A DNA stretch of 64,000 nucleotides from Phallusia mammillata (GCA_003260075.1 QLIY01000231.1:77130-141129); one strand, 5' to 3'. Shown: positions 1-13,321, counted from the stretch's first letter. The notes: generated by a model not told the origin, from the sequence alone. Translations and numbers: made by a program.

Positions 1-427
1 TTCTTACATCTGTTTTTATTATTTCTGTATCGTTGTGTCATACAACTGTCGTGTGGAATATTTTTTCAGTCATACATGTGAATTACAGTTCCATCAGCAA
101 AAAAATGTATTGTAAATAGGTAAGCATCACATCGTACGAGCGTTTGTCACATTTTTGGGTGTATATAGCGGACAGGGCAAAATATTTTCATTTTCAGACA
201 GCAGTACGACAACCATGCTGCTGTCTGAATTCATGTTTAGATCGCACTTGATGTGTGCTAACAGATGTTTAATATTATGTTTCCTTCAACTCAAACACAG
301 GCGCTCGTGAACTTACAGTGATGCAAAACGGGAACTTAGCAAGTAGAACTCATCAAAAAAGTGCAGGTGCAGTACGCCAGTTTTTGTACTCTTAGATACA
401 GTTTTTTGTAGAAACTGGTGGTAATCA

Positions 428-1748
428 ATGATGAGCGACAATCAAAGAACTTGCGGATCTATGTTGGGCTTGACATACGCATTTTTAAGCTCAGCGTGCT
501 ATGCAATTGCAAATCTTTTGGTTAAGTTTTTGCAAAGCAGAGGTACTGGACAGCTACTTCTCTTTCGTTACTTTGCGCAGTACGCCGTCACCTTGCCCAT
601 TTACACCTACCGAAGAGACTTGTTTGTTGTTCGTCCACTGAAAACAAACTTGATACTGCTGATTGCCCTCACAACAACGGCCATCTCTCTCGTTGCATTC
701 TACTTTTGCATCCCACTTTTACCGCTTGGCGATGCCACAGCCATACAATCAACTACAATAATTTTGGTTGGATTTTTTGCCTTTATCTTCCTAAACGGTA
801 CGTTTTCAATAATGTTATGGCACTTAAAAATGGAAAATAATGTGTTAGTAACGTTTATATCAGCACAATCTTTTCTATGTTTAGTTTCAAGCTATCTTTG
901 AATTAGCGTATTGTTAGGTACTTAAAAATCGGTAATAACATCGCTAACATTAATTAAATATGGAGGTATGTGTGTGCTCTATAAACGTGGTATTATGCCT
1001 GGCAGCAATAGCTTATATGTGTGTGTGTGTGTGTGTTTGCGTGATCGTTGCACATATCGGCTTAATTAGATCATATTAATATGATTGCACATTTTTAGAA
1101 CGATGTCAACTATCCGGAATTTTTGCTTGGGGGGGGGGTTGCGTGATCGTTGCACATAGCGGCTTAATTAGATCATATTAACATGATTGCACATTTTTAG
1201 AACGATGTCAACTATCCGGAATTTTTGCTTCAGTTATTGCCATCGTGGGTTTAGTACTGGTTTCTAGGCCTTCATTTCTTTTCGGACGCGACACAGATGA
1301 CGATGGTGCCAACAGGACTGTAGGAGCATTATTGGCTGCACTTTCGAGTTTATTTCTGTCATTTTCAACTGTGGCAGTGAGAAAAATGCGCAAAGCTGTT
1401 TACTTCGCTGAATTTCAGTTTTATTACGCCATTTGTGGACTGGTAATGTCTTATGTGTCCGTGGTCTTTACGACAGGAATTCGTTATCCTTGCCTTAGTG
1501 ATCTTTTTATCATGACGCTCTCAGCAATCGCCGCTTTATTGAGTTCCGTCCTGAGGTTTTTAGCGGTGCAAAATGAAGAAGCTGGCAAGGTGACCATCGC
1601 AATGACAAGTCAAGTTGTTTTCGGGTTTTTGCTCGATTATTTATTTCTTGGTGTTGCGCCGGCGCTTTTGAGTTTAATCGGGGCAGCTATGATAACGTTC
1701 AGCTGTATAACGTTGACTGTATTAAACTTAAACAATAAACAAACGTAA
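428..1748 (+). CDS. SLC35G-like (EamA/DMT) membrane transporter, paralog A
   Basis: Two exons: 428-797 and 1201-1748, joined in phase 1 after the sequence reading FLN, giving 305 aa. The protein is almost wholly hydrophobic, about ten membrane segments in two EamA-like halves, as in the drug/metabolite transporter superfamily. The stretch after the junction (E-x-C-x-x-S-G, then VGLVLVSRPSFLFG) resembles SLC35G1-type proteins at the same place. Paralog B has the same intron at the same phase. The start is the first of two adjacent ATGs; the second (431) is equally possible. The substrate is not readable; SLC35 relatives move nucleotide sugars or other organic anions across ER, Golgi or plasma membranes. 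A partial copy of the exon 2 start (about 1099-1128) sits before a G10 run and is probably an assembly artefact. Confidence 0.85.
1037..1230 (+). repeat. Direct repeat around G10 run (SLC35G-A intron end)
   Basis: Copies at 1037-1128 and 1139-1230, about 92 bp, nearly identical, separated only by ten G (1129-1138). Both contain the intron end and first bases of exon 2; only the second continues into the exon. Confidence 0.9.
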
Positions 1749-2520
1749 GCTGAAGTCTTGCTGTTCAGCAGTTTTTAACACTAGTGAACTTAATTTAATG
1801 TGTGTTATATGTGCTGCAAGCACTCTCACGTCTAATAATGAAAACAAAAGTATTAAAAGCTAGGAGTTGTGCTGACTTTACAGGCTGTCGGTTTTAAATT
1901 GCGACACCACAAATAATTGATTAAACGAAAAAAATGGAAGGACGCCTATTACCATTCAGTGATGCAGCTCTCAGACAGCAATGAAAGATAGAGCATAAAT
2001 TCCATGTAGTCTCAAGTTGTTTATAACTTGAAATTTGCGTTACTTCTTATACTTTTCTTGCCTAAACCCGTTTTGGCTCTCTACTGCCTGTGTTGGTATA
2101 AAGTCCCATCAGCCTGGATTCTGGTTGATAAGAAATTACGTAAAGCTTCGGCGCTTCGTGGGTGTCTGCAGTAGAACGAAAAAAACAGGATGCCATAACA
2201 ACAACGATTTAAGAATATCCTCGGGGCAGTCGTCCAGCGTGTATGTGTTTCTTTTATTAAAATCACTTGATGGAGTGGAACTAGACTTGGTTTATAGACA
2301 GGTTTTATCTTTATAAGGTAATTTAACTTTAACTAAAGTTAGTTCTAACACAAAAAGCAATAAGCGAATTAGTGAACTCACGCAATAATGGAATAAACTA
2401 GATAATATAATCTACATTAACGTAAGATTATACTCTAATTAAGCGTTTTTATGATAGCTCAAATAGTTAATTTTGACTAAAAAGGCTAGCTAGAAACCTT
2501 ACAATAATAGTATTTTTTTC

Positions 2521-2865
2521 ATGTGGTTCATACCTGGGAAGCTCCAAAGGACGAAACCTGATTTTGTTTTCTCAATGTGGGTTAGGCGCAAGTTTCTGCG
2601 CAAACCTAACATTATTATGCATAATACTACATTTAATGTACTTTTTTATCACAGTGTTCGAACCCAGAACGCTCCCGGGGGACAAGCGTATCGTACCATC
2701 ACGTCAAGTTTCAGACCCCTTTTAATATAATTATTATTATTATTATTTTTCACGGGGTTCGAACCCAGGAACCTCCCGGGGACGAATCCCGATTAGGTTT
2801 TTTGTGTCTGTATATGGGAAAGGCGCGCCAGGCCATTCGGCCAAGTTCCTGCCCCTTTTAATATA
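2521..2865. repeat. tRNA-derived SINE-like repeats
   Basis: At least two pieces carry GGGTTCGAACCC or its near variants, which resembles a pol III B box (tRNA T-loop), followed by clustered CCCGGGGACGAA and GGCGCGCCAG segments. The same segments return at about 47030-47150, 47821-47880 and 47921-47980, so this is a dispersed family. A clean A box was not identified. Confidence 0.55.
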
Positions 2866-3555
2866 AAATGCCCCACCTTGTGATGTACTAATTATAGTGC
2901 ACCACCTTGTGGCGACCTTATCTGTTTCCATATGTAAGCATTTGTTTATCTTTTTACTGGCATTTGATGTATCTGGTAATAGGTTTGTTATGCCACTGTC
3001 TCGTACAAATACATTGCTTTCTGCATATTTCATCAAACTATTTTGTTTTAATCTGGGTTAAATAAACAATCCATGACCAATGTACACATCTACAAAACCC
3101 GAAGGGATAAATGTACTCACACATTTATCTTGTGTTTACCTCGTTTGTTTGCACATTTAGTCGTCATTACATAAACACTAACCGTCAATTCTTGGCCATA
3201 GTTTGAGTGCAATATCTTGCATTAAGGTTTCCTCCTACTTTCCACAAACCTTATTATTTCACCTTGAACCCAACATTAAAGAAGAATTGTGTTTTGTGAA
3301 ACTGCAACCATAAGTAGTACATCTACAGTGTTTTTTTAACACTCAAAAAAGACATTTTAACAAATTACTTTTGAGAAGTTGTTTTTTTTTGCTTAGTGAA
3401 ATGAAACATAGCGACATTAAAAAAACGATCAACAAGCCGGAATAAGAAGCGTTACACAGCACAAAAATGTGTAGGGCATACCAAGAGACCAAAGAGCAAA
3501 CGCGTTATATAGCTGCATTGTATTATAAAGCGTTATCTGGCGGGATCTTTTACGG

Positions 3556-3718
3556 CAGGGGTTCTTAACCAGGGGTGCGAGAACTGTTCCTAGGGGGTGC
3601 GGGGATGCTGAATCATTAGACTTGGTTAGGTCTACTCTATACAAATACAAAAATCCAGGGGGGTGCGAAAATTGGTTGGTGATTTGAAAGGGGTGCAGCA
3701 AGGAAAAAAGAACCACTG
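3556..3718. mobile_element. hAT-type non-autonomous element (CAGGGGTTCTTAACC family)
   Basis: Ends CAGGGGTTCTTAACC and AAGAACCACTG are imperfect inverted repeats. Flanking 8-mers TTTTACGG and TTTTAAGG match at 7 of 8, as for an aged hAT target-site duplication. The interior (GGGGTGCG, ATTGGTTGGTGATTTGAAAG) reappears in opposite orientation in the element at 43938-44153. Confidence 0.75.
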
Positions 3719-4699
3719 TTTTAAGGACTCTATGGGTAACACGACTGTGAGATAGCCTAATGTTGGCAGATCCAGGCAAAGGTTTGGACTCAAAAACTGT
3801 CGCCAGAGTTGGAAAACGTGCGGTGGGGTTCGACAGGAGAAAAATAAGCTACCGAAAAAAAGTTGCCAAACAGTTTCAGTTCAGAGTAAACACCACAGCA
3901 CAAATATCTTATCCTTCAAAACGGACCCACTTTAAACTAACATACAGTTGTTAGATGAGATCATTATCAGTAAAGATCGTGTTTTTTGTAAATCAGGATG
4001 AAAATTAAACCACTTTAACAAAATTTTACAGATACCAAATTTGAATCGTGCAGTCAGCCGTAAAAAGCTAAGTAGGGAAATTATATACGCCATTATTTAA
4101 AGACAGCCACGACATATTTAAATTTTAATGGAACGTAAGTGCAACCTTACTAAGGTCTACAAAACATAAATCCGGTGCAATGGCAAGCAAGAAACTTGGT
4201 TAAACAAAGCGGGTAAATTTAGCCATGTAACCATTTTCCATTGATTACTTTAAACGATGGTCAAGCCAACTTATCAGCATGACGCCGTTAAACAAACTTT
4301 AATATACTCCTTGCAAATAGTGCTGAGTGTGCTTTGTGGTCAAGCATAACGAAGTTTCAAAAGTACACGTTGCGGTAATGTGCTGTGTCGTATGTTAAGT
4401 AGAAAAAGTTTTTAGAAAAGAATCAACTATTTTGCATGGGTAACATCTTCACTAGTGTAGTTGTTAGATTGGGCGACAATATTGTTTTATGTAGTATTGT
4501 AGTCAAAATAAATTTCAAATCAAGTAGTCAAAGTAAATGAGTGATTTCTCTTTTTCACCTATTTGTGAAATCGGATTTACTCCAAGGCTCTAGTGGCGGT
4601 ACTTAAGGCTGCTTTTAATAAACAGTTTATCTTTCTTTGGAAGATTTTTTTTGTAATGCAAATTTTGGAGTAAAGTTTGTCTATAATTGCCGTTTCACG

Positions 4700-6956
4700 A
4701 TGAAGGTAATAATGGCTGGAGTATCGAAGACTGGATCAAAGACAACGGCTGAAGCTTTACGAGTTTTGGGACTAACAGTTCACGATACAATGGAAAACTT
4801 CGTCTATCATCGGCAGGTAGCCTCTTACTGTTAGCCCAATTGTGGCATTTGAAACCCTAAAAGCAAGTTATATATTCTCCACACAGGTTTGGTATGATTA
4901 TATTGATGGAAAGGCGACGTTAGATGACATTCGTGAATCTTACAAAGATGTCGATGCCGTTATAGACTACCCGGTTTTCTTCTTTTGGGAGCAACTGGCC
5001 GAAGCTTTTCCTGAAGCTAAGGTATAATCGTTAAACAAGCACATTTTTCTTCTTTGCAAAGTGTGTGGTGAAAGGGAAGAAAGAGTCATTGGCGCTTGGT
5101 ATACAACTTGTTTTAAAACTATTCCAGAAATGATAATAACTGAATCAAATTAAAACTTCCAAATTACATATAGCTTTAATATTTAGAAACCATATGCAGC
5201 ATTTTTTTCTGTAGCAGTATACCGATTACTGTATTTTACATTACCATGTCCTATGTATACAAGACTAGGACTTCAGGAGTAGCTTAAGTGTTTTTCTAAG
5301 AGTAGCACTAAAACAAAATTGCCTGTAATTTAGACTAAAATGTAAACATTCGCATCGATATCATAGAGTTTTTTAACACTTAATCGCGTTGTTTTCAATT
5401 GGTTTCATTTTCTTATGTTTTCTGCAACCTTTTATCAGTTATGACAATTGAACGTTTTACCGTTGTGTTTCTGAGCATACAAACGCGTCTGTTTGCTTGT
5501 GCACTATATTCTTTTGATGCAGACAATCGTTTTTCTTCGTATAATAAAATGTTTACGTTTTGTTCCACATCACTATCATTTTTGTTTTTAGCAAACTATT
5601 TCTTAACTTTGCTTGTAACGTTCATCAAAAACCTTGCTTGCGTTAGGGGTTAGGGTACTAACACGATTTCATATCTGTGGAAACTCACATTGTGAAAACG
5701 ATAAGTTTTATCGTTTTTTAGATAATTCTAAATCAACGAGATGAAAAGAGTTTGATCCGCAGCGCAATGGATCAACATACTGCGATGGCTTACAACACAT
5801 ACCACAATTTCCTTCTTATGTTTTCACCAACTGGTTGGGCAAAGTTCAGATTTATTCAACGTTTTCGTAAGTTCAACTTTATGCCCGAACCCGAAAGTGT
5901 AGACCACAACCACGGCAGTATAACGAACCTCGAAACTGCAAATACCTAAGCCACTTTGACAAATAGTCCTGCATAAAGTTTTACCGGATGCACAAAACCA
6001 TTTGATAAATATGCGCATGTTTTTTGTGCAAAGAAATTGAAATTGCGATCTTGGCCAACAACTGGAGGATTAGTTCAAACCAAAACTTTCTTGTGAGCCC
6101 CAGTCAGGTATAAAGCCCTGTAATTACAGTGTAGTTGCAACGCATTTAGCTATCATCCACCAAATGCGCCAATCACTTTTATGCGTTGACGTATGACTTG
6201 GTGATTTTTTTTCTGGTTTGGTGATTATTTTACTGCAATTGTGTCGCAATGTTTTCTTTCAGCAAGCGAAAAAAAACTGAACTTAACACAACTAAAATCC
6301 GAACCAGGCTCAAGTATGTTCGGAATTACAGCTCTAAAACATATTTGGTTTATGAAAACAGTTCTTAAATACCAGGGTTGAGAACAAACGTATATGAATT
6401 GTTTTGTAGATGTAGGCTTAGTGGAAAACAAAGTCGCCCAAAATCGTTTATTATAAATTACAAAGTTAAGCTTAATTTGTTTAAAGCATTTCATTTTAAC
6501 CAGGACGTTACTGCACCACAGAGTAAAATATTTGCATTTGTAGTTGGAATCATCGAGGGTCCTCGACCGCTTTTTCCTTTCACAAAGTGGCCCGACAGCG
6601 CCATCTTGAGGACAATACGATGCAGAGAACATAACGCAGCTGTTCTCATGGTGAGTTGCTGACATTCTGATGCCCGAGCAGTCCGACACACTTATTTAGA
6701 CGTTTATTTTTGTTTTCAGAACGCCCCAAAGGACAGACTGCTCGTGTATAGCGTAAAGGAAGGTTGGAAACCATTGTGCAAATTCTTAAAAGTTCCAGTT
6801 CCAAATCGTGAGTTTCCACATAACAATCTTGGAGCAACTTTGTACGACGATCGGATTAGAAGTGACCCAACATATCAGAAAATGAAACGTGAAGCTTTTG
6901 TAATTGTGTCCTTGCTGTTCTGTCTTGTGGTAGCGTGCTTTTCTTATTTTCTGTAA
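4700..6956 (+). CDS. Sulfotransferase-like protein (Sulfotransfer_4 type), paralog A
   Basis: Five exons: 4700-4816, 4887-5021, 5722-5866, 6544-6650, 6720-6956; all phases agree, total 246 aa. The N-terminus MKVIMAGVSKTGSKT matches the 5'-phosphosulfate-binding loop of the family (usually G-x-P-K-T-G-T-x-S; here Ser replaces the Pro). Then come D-Y-P-V-FFFWEQL-x-x-AFPEAK and IILNQRDEKS, the usual strand with Arg-Asp. Residues around KEGWKPLCKFL-x-VPVP-x-x-x-FPHNN match the C-terminal family signature. The last 20 or so residues form a hydrophobic segment, so the protein is probably membrane-anchored at its C-terminus. The first intron is absent from paralog B. The exon 4 acceptor (6543) was chosen because it restores the same 36-residue exon as in paralog B. 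Acceptor substrate unknown. Confidence 0.85.
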
Positions 6957-9900
6957 ACAACGTCTTTGGTATGGATTAGATGGACAACACAGCGTCAACT
7001 GCAGTTTGCGTTTACAAGCTTCCGAACAATAAATCCTCAAACCATTGTTTCAAACTTATTCTGTTTTAGGCAACAAATATACAGGTTTCTTCTATTTGGC
7101 ATTATGAGTTTCCTTGTCGGACATCACACTAGATTTGTAGAAATACTTTAAGCTCTTGGCTGTCCTCGCAAAACTACTTAACGAGAGGCAAGGCTCTCTT
7201 TAAAGGTTTATGAAGGGAGAGCCACATTTAAGGAAGAAATTCATTCAAGGGGGAGAGGTTTCGGCCAAAAACGAGATTTGCCGCATTTGGCTTTCATTTT
7301 GTAAAATCAACACACAAGTTTAATGACCAAAACGGGCCTGCTGTATAAACCATTTGCTTTCGCATATTTCCTCCAATTCTACATTTTAAATACTGAAAGG
7401 TTTTAGAAAACTGGCGTTCAGCCACTGGGTCTTTTCTCACCCATTTTGTTTGGGTAGTTTTGGTTCCTCAAAAGCTTTTACTCCACAGAACTAAACAATA
7501 ATAAAACGCAACTATTTTGCTGTGTAGCATCACTCTTGGCTTGTCAGAAAAACTTATAATTTTGTGCAAAATGCGTAGGGGAACAACTTCGCGTGCAATG
7601 ATTCGTTTGTTTCGGCTGAAATATTCGTGTGTTTTTTTCATTTTCACCGTTATTTGACAGGCATTTTGTTTTTTGATAGGTCTTGTGTTGCTTAATATTT
7701 GTAGAATTTTATTTTCTGCAAGTTTAAGTTACTCAAGCAGGAGTGAATTTAACATGCTTTATGGGCAAATATGAGTAAGCAAAACTCTGTAAGGTTTGCG
7801 AAATAGGAACTGCGGTAAATTTTGCTATTAAAATCTGTCACGGGAAAACAAGGAAAAAACGGTTTTAACTTATACAACAACATTGAACTGAACAGGCAAT
7901 GGCCCATAAAGACATACCATGGTAATGCGACAAACAACACGCTAATGTGATGTACACTAGTAAAATTTATCCTTTGTTTCTGACATGTCATCAGTTTTTT
8001 AGTACCACGGCATATTCTTGGCACCTAACCACTCTTCAGCCACAAGCTACCACTGTATGGGGCATCAACTCATAATTTCGGTATTCGTAGGACTTAAACC
8101 TGCCCTGTTGGTGTTGCTGTAACAAACATCGAGCGATCAACTTTTGGGTCTCTGAAAGTCTGAAAGTGACTCTGAAAGTGACCTTGATTTTGCCTTAAAG
8201 TTGTCCTATTTACCGTATATTTGAAGTACGGTATACGTTTTTTTATTTGTGTAGAATGCTTTCTGATGATATCAAGCTATGTATAACTGTAAAACCCTGG
8301 TCCAAAACTCTGATAAGCCTTTGCCGACATACAAATAATTAGTTCAGTATCCCATTTTTGAGTGTATGTTTTCTTCGCAGAAAAACGTGATCGTGGTGAA
8401 CGTGTTCACCGTTTTGAGGTGATCCACATGATTGACGTGATTGTGCGTGCGCTCAAATAAAATTCACGCGTTTCCAGAAATTGGACTTCTAATCTAGTGT
8501 GACACCAGCGCGGTACCATAGGCGCGCAAATTCCTGAATCCTGACGTTACATTTGCTATGTCGATAAAAGGTATGGGTCTTGGTACTGTATAAACTGTTT
8601 AAATGTTTTTTTTCATGGTGTAACAATATGTACAAACAAAATATCTAAAATGTAGCCAACAGACAGAAGAGAGCAACTTCGTGTGCATGTGACATTCATT
8701 TAGCCTACTGTTGTAGAAAGGATTTTTGGGAACATTGATGGTATGAAACAATTCAACAACACAATATATGAAGACAATTGAAATGTACATGCTTTAAAAA
8801 CATGTTGCATGACTATCTCTTTTTCGCATTAATCTTGGTGTCATTGCCCGCAAAATTTCTGCCGGCGCCCATGAAGATAGGAGTCAGGTTTACTAGCCGT
8901 ATAAACTCATTTTCACACAAATAATATATACTTATGTACTAATTTGATCAAAACTACATAATACTTTTCAGATTGCAGCTAATATATAGTCAATTTTAAA
9001 AAGTTGTCACGGCTAATGCATATTGACTATGGTATTTTCATAATTTTACTGCGAGGCTGCGGACTGCAGTGCAGTTTATTCATTTTTTATGCTGATAATC
9101 AAGTATTAAAAGTCCAGTTGAAAACGAGCAAATAGTATGCATGTATAACTTACAATGTGTGTAAGTCTTACATGCACTTACTTCTGAAGTACCAGGCACA
9201 GCAACCAGTAGGTCAACTAATACAGACATTTAAAATATTTTTTGTTATATCCTTGTTATGAAAACTTTACTTGGAATCCAAACACAGTCTTAACGAGGTT
9301 TTGCAGATCCAAATCTGTGGTGACCCAAGTCATAAATTATGTGAATGAAATAAAATGTGGCAACCTTGTATATTTGACACAGGAGAAGCTAAGTACTAGA
9401 GATTTTCTTGCATATTCTGTTAATTGATGGTTGTGGCAATAAACTTTCTAAATGTATTTCCCATTTTTCGAAACTGTTACTGCAATATAAGATTTGTCAA
9501 TACAACCAAAATCATGAAATATGCCAGTTTTTTATATGGGAGTTAAGTAAACATGGTCATACCCGGTGATAGTCAAATCAATCCAAAATTTAAGGTACTT
9601 CAATATGTTACAAATGTTGCATATGGTGGTTGATATCTTCGGACAATATACTCAAAGAAAAAAGCATGGAAAGATGCTGAACTTCTACTAACCATATAGG
9701 GCATTTATAAACCGTTGCCCTACTGATCTCAAAAATGTTTTGGATGTATAAGATTCTCTAAATGAACACAATAAATGTTGTCTAAACCAGTCCATGACAC
9801 ATAACCGTAGGCTGCCTCGTGTAAATAAAACGTATGGTAAACGACACGAGACTCGACAATTATCACACCACAAATAATATAAATCGATATTGATAGGCAT

Positions 9901-10503
9901 TACTAAATCTTGACCGCAACAACATAAATCTAATCATTACAATGACGTAATTACGCAGAAAAATGGTCAAACTATTTTGTCAGGGCACTGGGGTTTCCAA
10001 AATATTGATTTTACTTTTTATATTCCTCAAATGAAAAAAATCAGAAAATCGAAGAATTATTAAGATTTCTATGCTTCTACCTGATTTATGTTTCAGGCGT
10101 GGAGTATACATTTCATGTACACTGTGTTATTGCTTGGTTTCTGTTGATGACTGTAAAGACAATCTGGAAATTGTTTTGCAAATTTCTAGTTTTGAATTCC
10201 AAGTTGGGTGAAAAGTATATTGTATTTTTCCTCGAACATGTCTGCTGTGACTAAATCAACCGTACATCCACTTGATGAGTGCTAAGCAAACACGTGCTAC
10301 ATCATGCTTCCTTTTATTCACACACAGTGGAGTACGGTTGTTTACGGTTGTTTAGTGAAGCGGAAAATGCTTATTGTTAAAGAACTATCAGCATACACAT
10401 TGTATTTGCTGGCTGTAGGTATTTCTTAGATGACAGTTTGCAGTGCAGATTTAGCTAAATTACTTATGTTAACACGTGAATGATACACCTATCATACTCA
10501 ACG
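6957..10503. other. Intergenic spacer between the two cassettes
   Basis: About 3.5 kb with no exon I can support. The part just before 10504 (about 10270-10330, CACTTGATGAGTGCTAA then CTTCC..TTCACACACAG) is related to the region before paralog A (about 247-300), so the duplication included the promoter or 5' leader. Confidence 0.6.
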
Positions 10504-11679
10504 ATGGGTGACTGTAAAGGAACATGCAGCTCGATGTTGGGCCTGACATACGCATTTTTAAGTTCTGCGTCCTTTGCAATCGCAAATCTTTTGGTTAAGT
10601 TTTTGCAAAGCCCTGGTACTGGGCAGCTGCTTCTCTTTCGTTACTTTGCTCAGTACGCCATCACCTTGCCCATATACACTTACCGAAAAGACTTGTTTGT
10701 TGTTCGTCCACTGAAAACTATCTTGGTATTGCTGGTTTCCGTAATAACGACATCCTTGTCTGTTGTCATATTCTACTTTTGCATCCCACTTTTGCCGCTT
10801 GGCGATGCCACCGCAATACTATCGACTTCAATAATTTTGGTTGGATTATTTGCCTTTATTTTCCTAAAAGGTGAGCTCTTTCAAATATCGTTTGTTAGAC
10901 ATAAAACAAGTAATTTTCAAATCATTTTTGCCAATAAAACACATATCAATGCCAGTTTTCAAACTTGTGTAACTTATTTTGGTCATATTCCAGTTAGCTT
11001 GATTTTAAAGTAACGTTTCCAGCAGTAAGCTTTTTGTGCCCATGAAATTAAGTGAGCTTGGTTTATCAATAAATCACATTTATCTCGCTTATATGTGTTA
11101 ACTGTTAACCATTGCATCTTTTTAGAGCCATGTCGAATATCCGGAGTTTTCATCTCAGTTATTGCCGTCGTGGGTCTGGTGCTGGTTTCTAGGCCTTCAT
11201 TTATCTTTGGAAGCGACACAGCCGGTGACCTTGGCGCCAACAGGACGGTTGGAATACTGTTAGCTGTTGTTTCAAACATTTTCATGTCATTAGCTACTGT
11301 GGCAATCAGGAAGACGGGCAAAACTACTCACTTCAGTGAATTTCAATTTTATTACGCTATTTGTGGACTGACTATGTCGTTTTTATCGATATTCTTTACT
11401 GCGGGATTTCGTTATCCTTGTCTTCATGATATTTTTATCATGGCGCTTTCAGCAATTGCCGCGCTTTTTAGTTCTGTCTTAAAGTTTTTAGCTCTGCAAA
11501 ATGAAGCAGCAGGTAGGGTGACCATAGCTAGCACAAGTCAAGTCCTTTTCGGATTCTTGCTTGAATATTTCTTTCTTGGTGTTGTGCCGGCGATTTTAAG
11601 TTTAATCGGGGCAGCTCTTATTACGTTTAGCTGTATAACGTTGACTGCAATCAACATTACCACAAAACAAACACAATAA
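10504..11679 (+). CDS. SLC35G-like (EamA/DMT) membrane transporter, paralog B
   Basis: Two exons: 10504-10870 and 11126-11679, phase 1 junction reading FLK-E-PCRISGVF, total 306 aa. Clear paralog of 428-1748: the segments SMLGLTYAFLSSA, ANLLVKFLQS, GTGQLLLFRYFAQYA, YRKDLFVVRPLKT and FYFCIPLLPLGDATAI are shared almost unchanged. About ten membrane segments in two EamA-like halves. The start at 10504 (MGDCKG) aligns with the paralog; an in-frame ATG at 10480 would add eight residues. An AATAAA overlaps the stop codon. Followed 2 kb downstream by a sulfotransferase-like gene, as in the first cassette. Substrate unknown. Confidence 0.87.
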
Positions 11680-11933
11680 AATTCGGAGCTCAATAACGAA
11701 ACACTGTGTAAGTGTGTGGTTTATAATGTGAGGTTAAGTTCCCAATTGTGATGCTACGAACAGTAAACAAACTTTTATTAGTTGACACCAACTGCTACTT
11801 CACTTTTGCTATCGTACGTTCCAGTTTGACCGCTTTGTCCCTATGTCCCATCTGGTCAATCGGTATGTCCAGGTTTACGGAAGGTTATACAGCCAAGGTT
11901 TGCGCTTATGTTTTCTGTATCTGTTGTTTCTTC

Positions 11934-12180
11934 GTTTAATTTTTTTATCCGTCTTGCAATGCGACCAATCGTTGCAAAGTAACGCATTTGATCACTGTTG
12001 ATTATTATTACTTGCCTATGGGCAAATTGTACAAATTAGGTCGCGGTGGGGGGGGGGGATTCGTTTAATTTTTTTATCCGTCTTGCAATGCGAGCAATCG
12101 TTGCAAAGTAACGCATTTGATCACTGTTGATTATTATTATTACTTGCCTATGGGCAAATTGTACAAATTAGGTCGCGGTG
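11934..12180. repeat. Direct repeat around G11 run
   Basis: Two copies of about 115 bp separated by G at 12048-12058. They differ by a few bases, including one ATT unit in a trinucleotide run, as alleles would. Confidence 0.85.
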
Positions 12181-12637
12181 GAGCTTACTTGCAGCACTTA
12201 CCCTTTTGACCATTGTTACTCCCACACAGTAGGAAATAAAAAAATGTTTCAAAGCGTCTTATTTTAAGGTAAAAAAGAAATATATGGCATTAGTTTATCT
12301 CTACACTCAAATGTAGCAGCGACAAGTGTTTTGACAAATGAATATAAAGTAAATAAATGTATGTATTTACGATCGTACTATGTATCAAAAATTACTTTTC
12401 ACATCAAACGTTTTATATTTCGTCTGTACGTATGCCGAAATCGTGTTTAACGAACATTGCATCATATTTATGATTTGTTATCAAATGCTTTACTATATTC
12501 AGCCGTTAACTGTAAGCATTGTGACCCCGTCCAAGCAATGGTTAACCATGAAAAATAACTTTGCCCGCACGTTCATTCACCTCAATTTAATGTATGTTCG
12601 CACTGTTGACCAATGCCCAGTTTTACAACCGTTGGTA

Positions 12638-12753
12638 GGCTTAAATGAACTTTGAGCTCGAGGCTAAACCAAACACCAGTTTCTCGGGGGGGGGGAGAAC
12701 CCCTGGCTTAAATGAACTTTGAGCTCGAGGCTAAACCAAACACCAGTTTCTCA
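12638..12753. repeat. Direct repeat around G10 run
   Basis: A unit of about 48 bp beginning GGCTTAAATGAACTTTGAG lies on both sides of a G run at 12686-12695. Confidence 0.85.
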
Positions 12754-13321
12754 TCAGAAAGTCTGGTTACTAGAACTGCTCGCAAATGATAAAGTCTTTC
12801 CTGAATCAATGGTAAACAGACGAGCAGAAAGTGTTTGAATGAAGTGGTCATCGACCTCACAGGTTAAAACCCTGACATGGTTAAATAGATTGCATGCTTC
12901 AATAGTTTTGTGCGATGATCTTTTATGACCACTGACAACAGGATGGAGCAGTCTATAAAACCTGGAATACAACGACATAAGCTGCAGAGTAGAAAGTTTT
13001 TGTTGGATGGTGTAAATTGAAATGGTACAAGATCCACAGACATGTAACCAATTTTAATCTGCCCAGGGCAAACACAAGCTAGTTTCTAAAGTAAACACAC
13101 AGCTGCGAGGAACCTTAGCCCCTAATGCACTTGCTATCACACAACAGTGTTGCCACAGTTGTTTGAGGTAGGCGGACAGGTCAAATGTGCGTTCAGCTTC
13201 GTAAATTTGATATATGTAGCACTAGAGCTGAGATTGACCACTACAGCATTTTCTAGCGTGTAGGGAAAACATATTCTTGACGTTTACCAGCAGTCTCAAC
13301 CTGTTGTAGTGCATTTCTCCC

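Larger units (their letters stand above)
1749..4699. other. Non-coding stretch with SINE-like and hAT-like repeats
   Basis: No credible exon seen. It holds tRNA-like SINE pieces (about 2521-2865) and a small hAT-type element (3556-3718). The remainder is AT-rich spacer and presumably the 3' UTR of the carrier gene and the promoter of the sulfotransferase-like gene. Confidence 0.6.

Noticed and set aside
1021-1036. TG microsatellite as a regulatory site
   Set aside because: Short simple repeat in an intron; nothing marks it as functional.
6225-6689. 154-aa minus-strand frame
   Set aside because: It overlaps exon 4 of sulfotransferase paralog A and shows no family signature.
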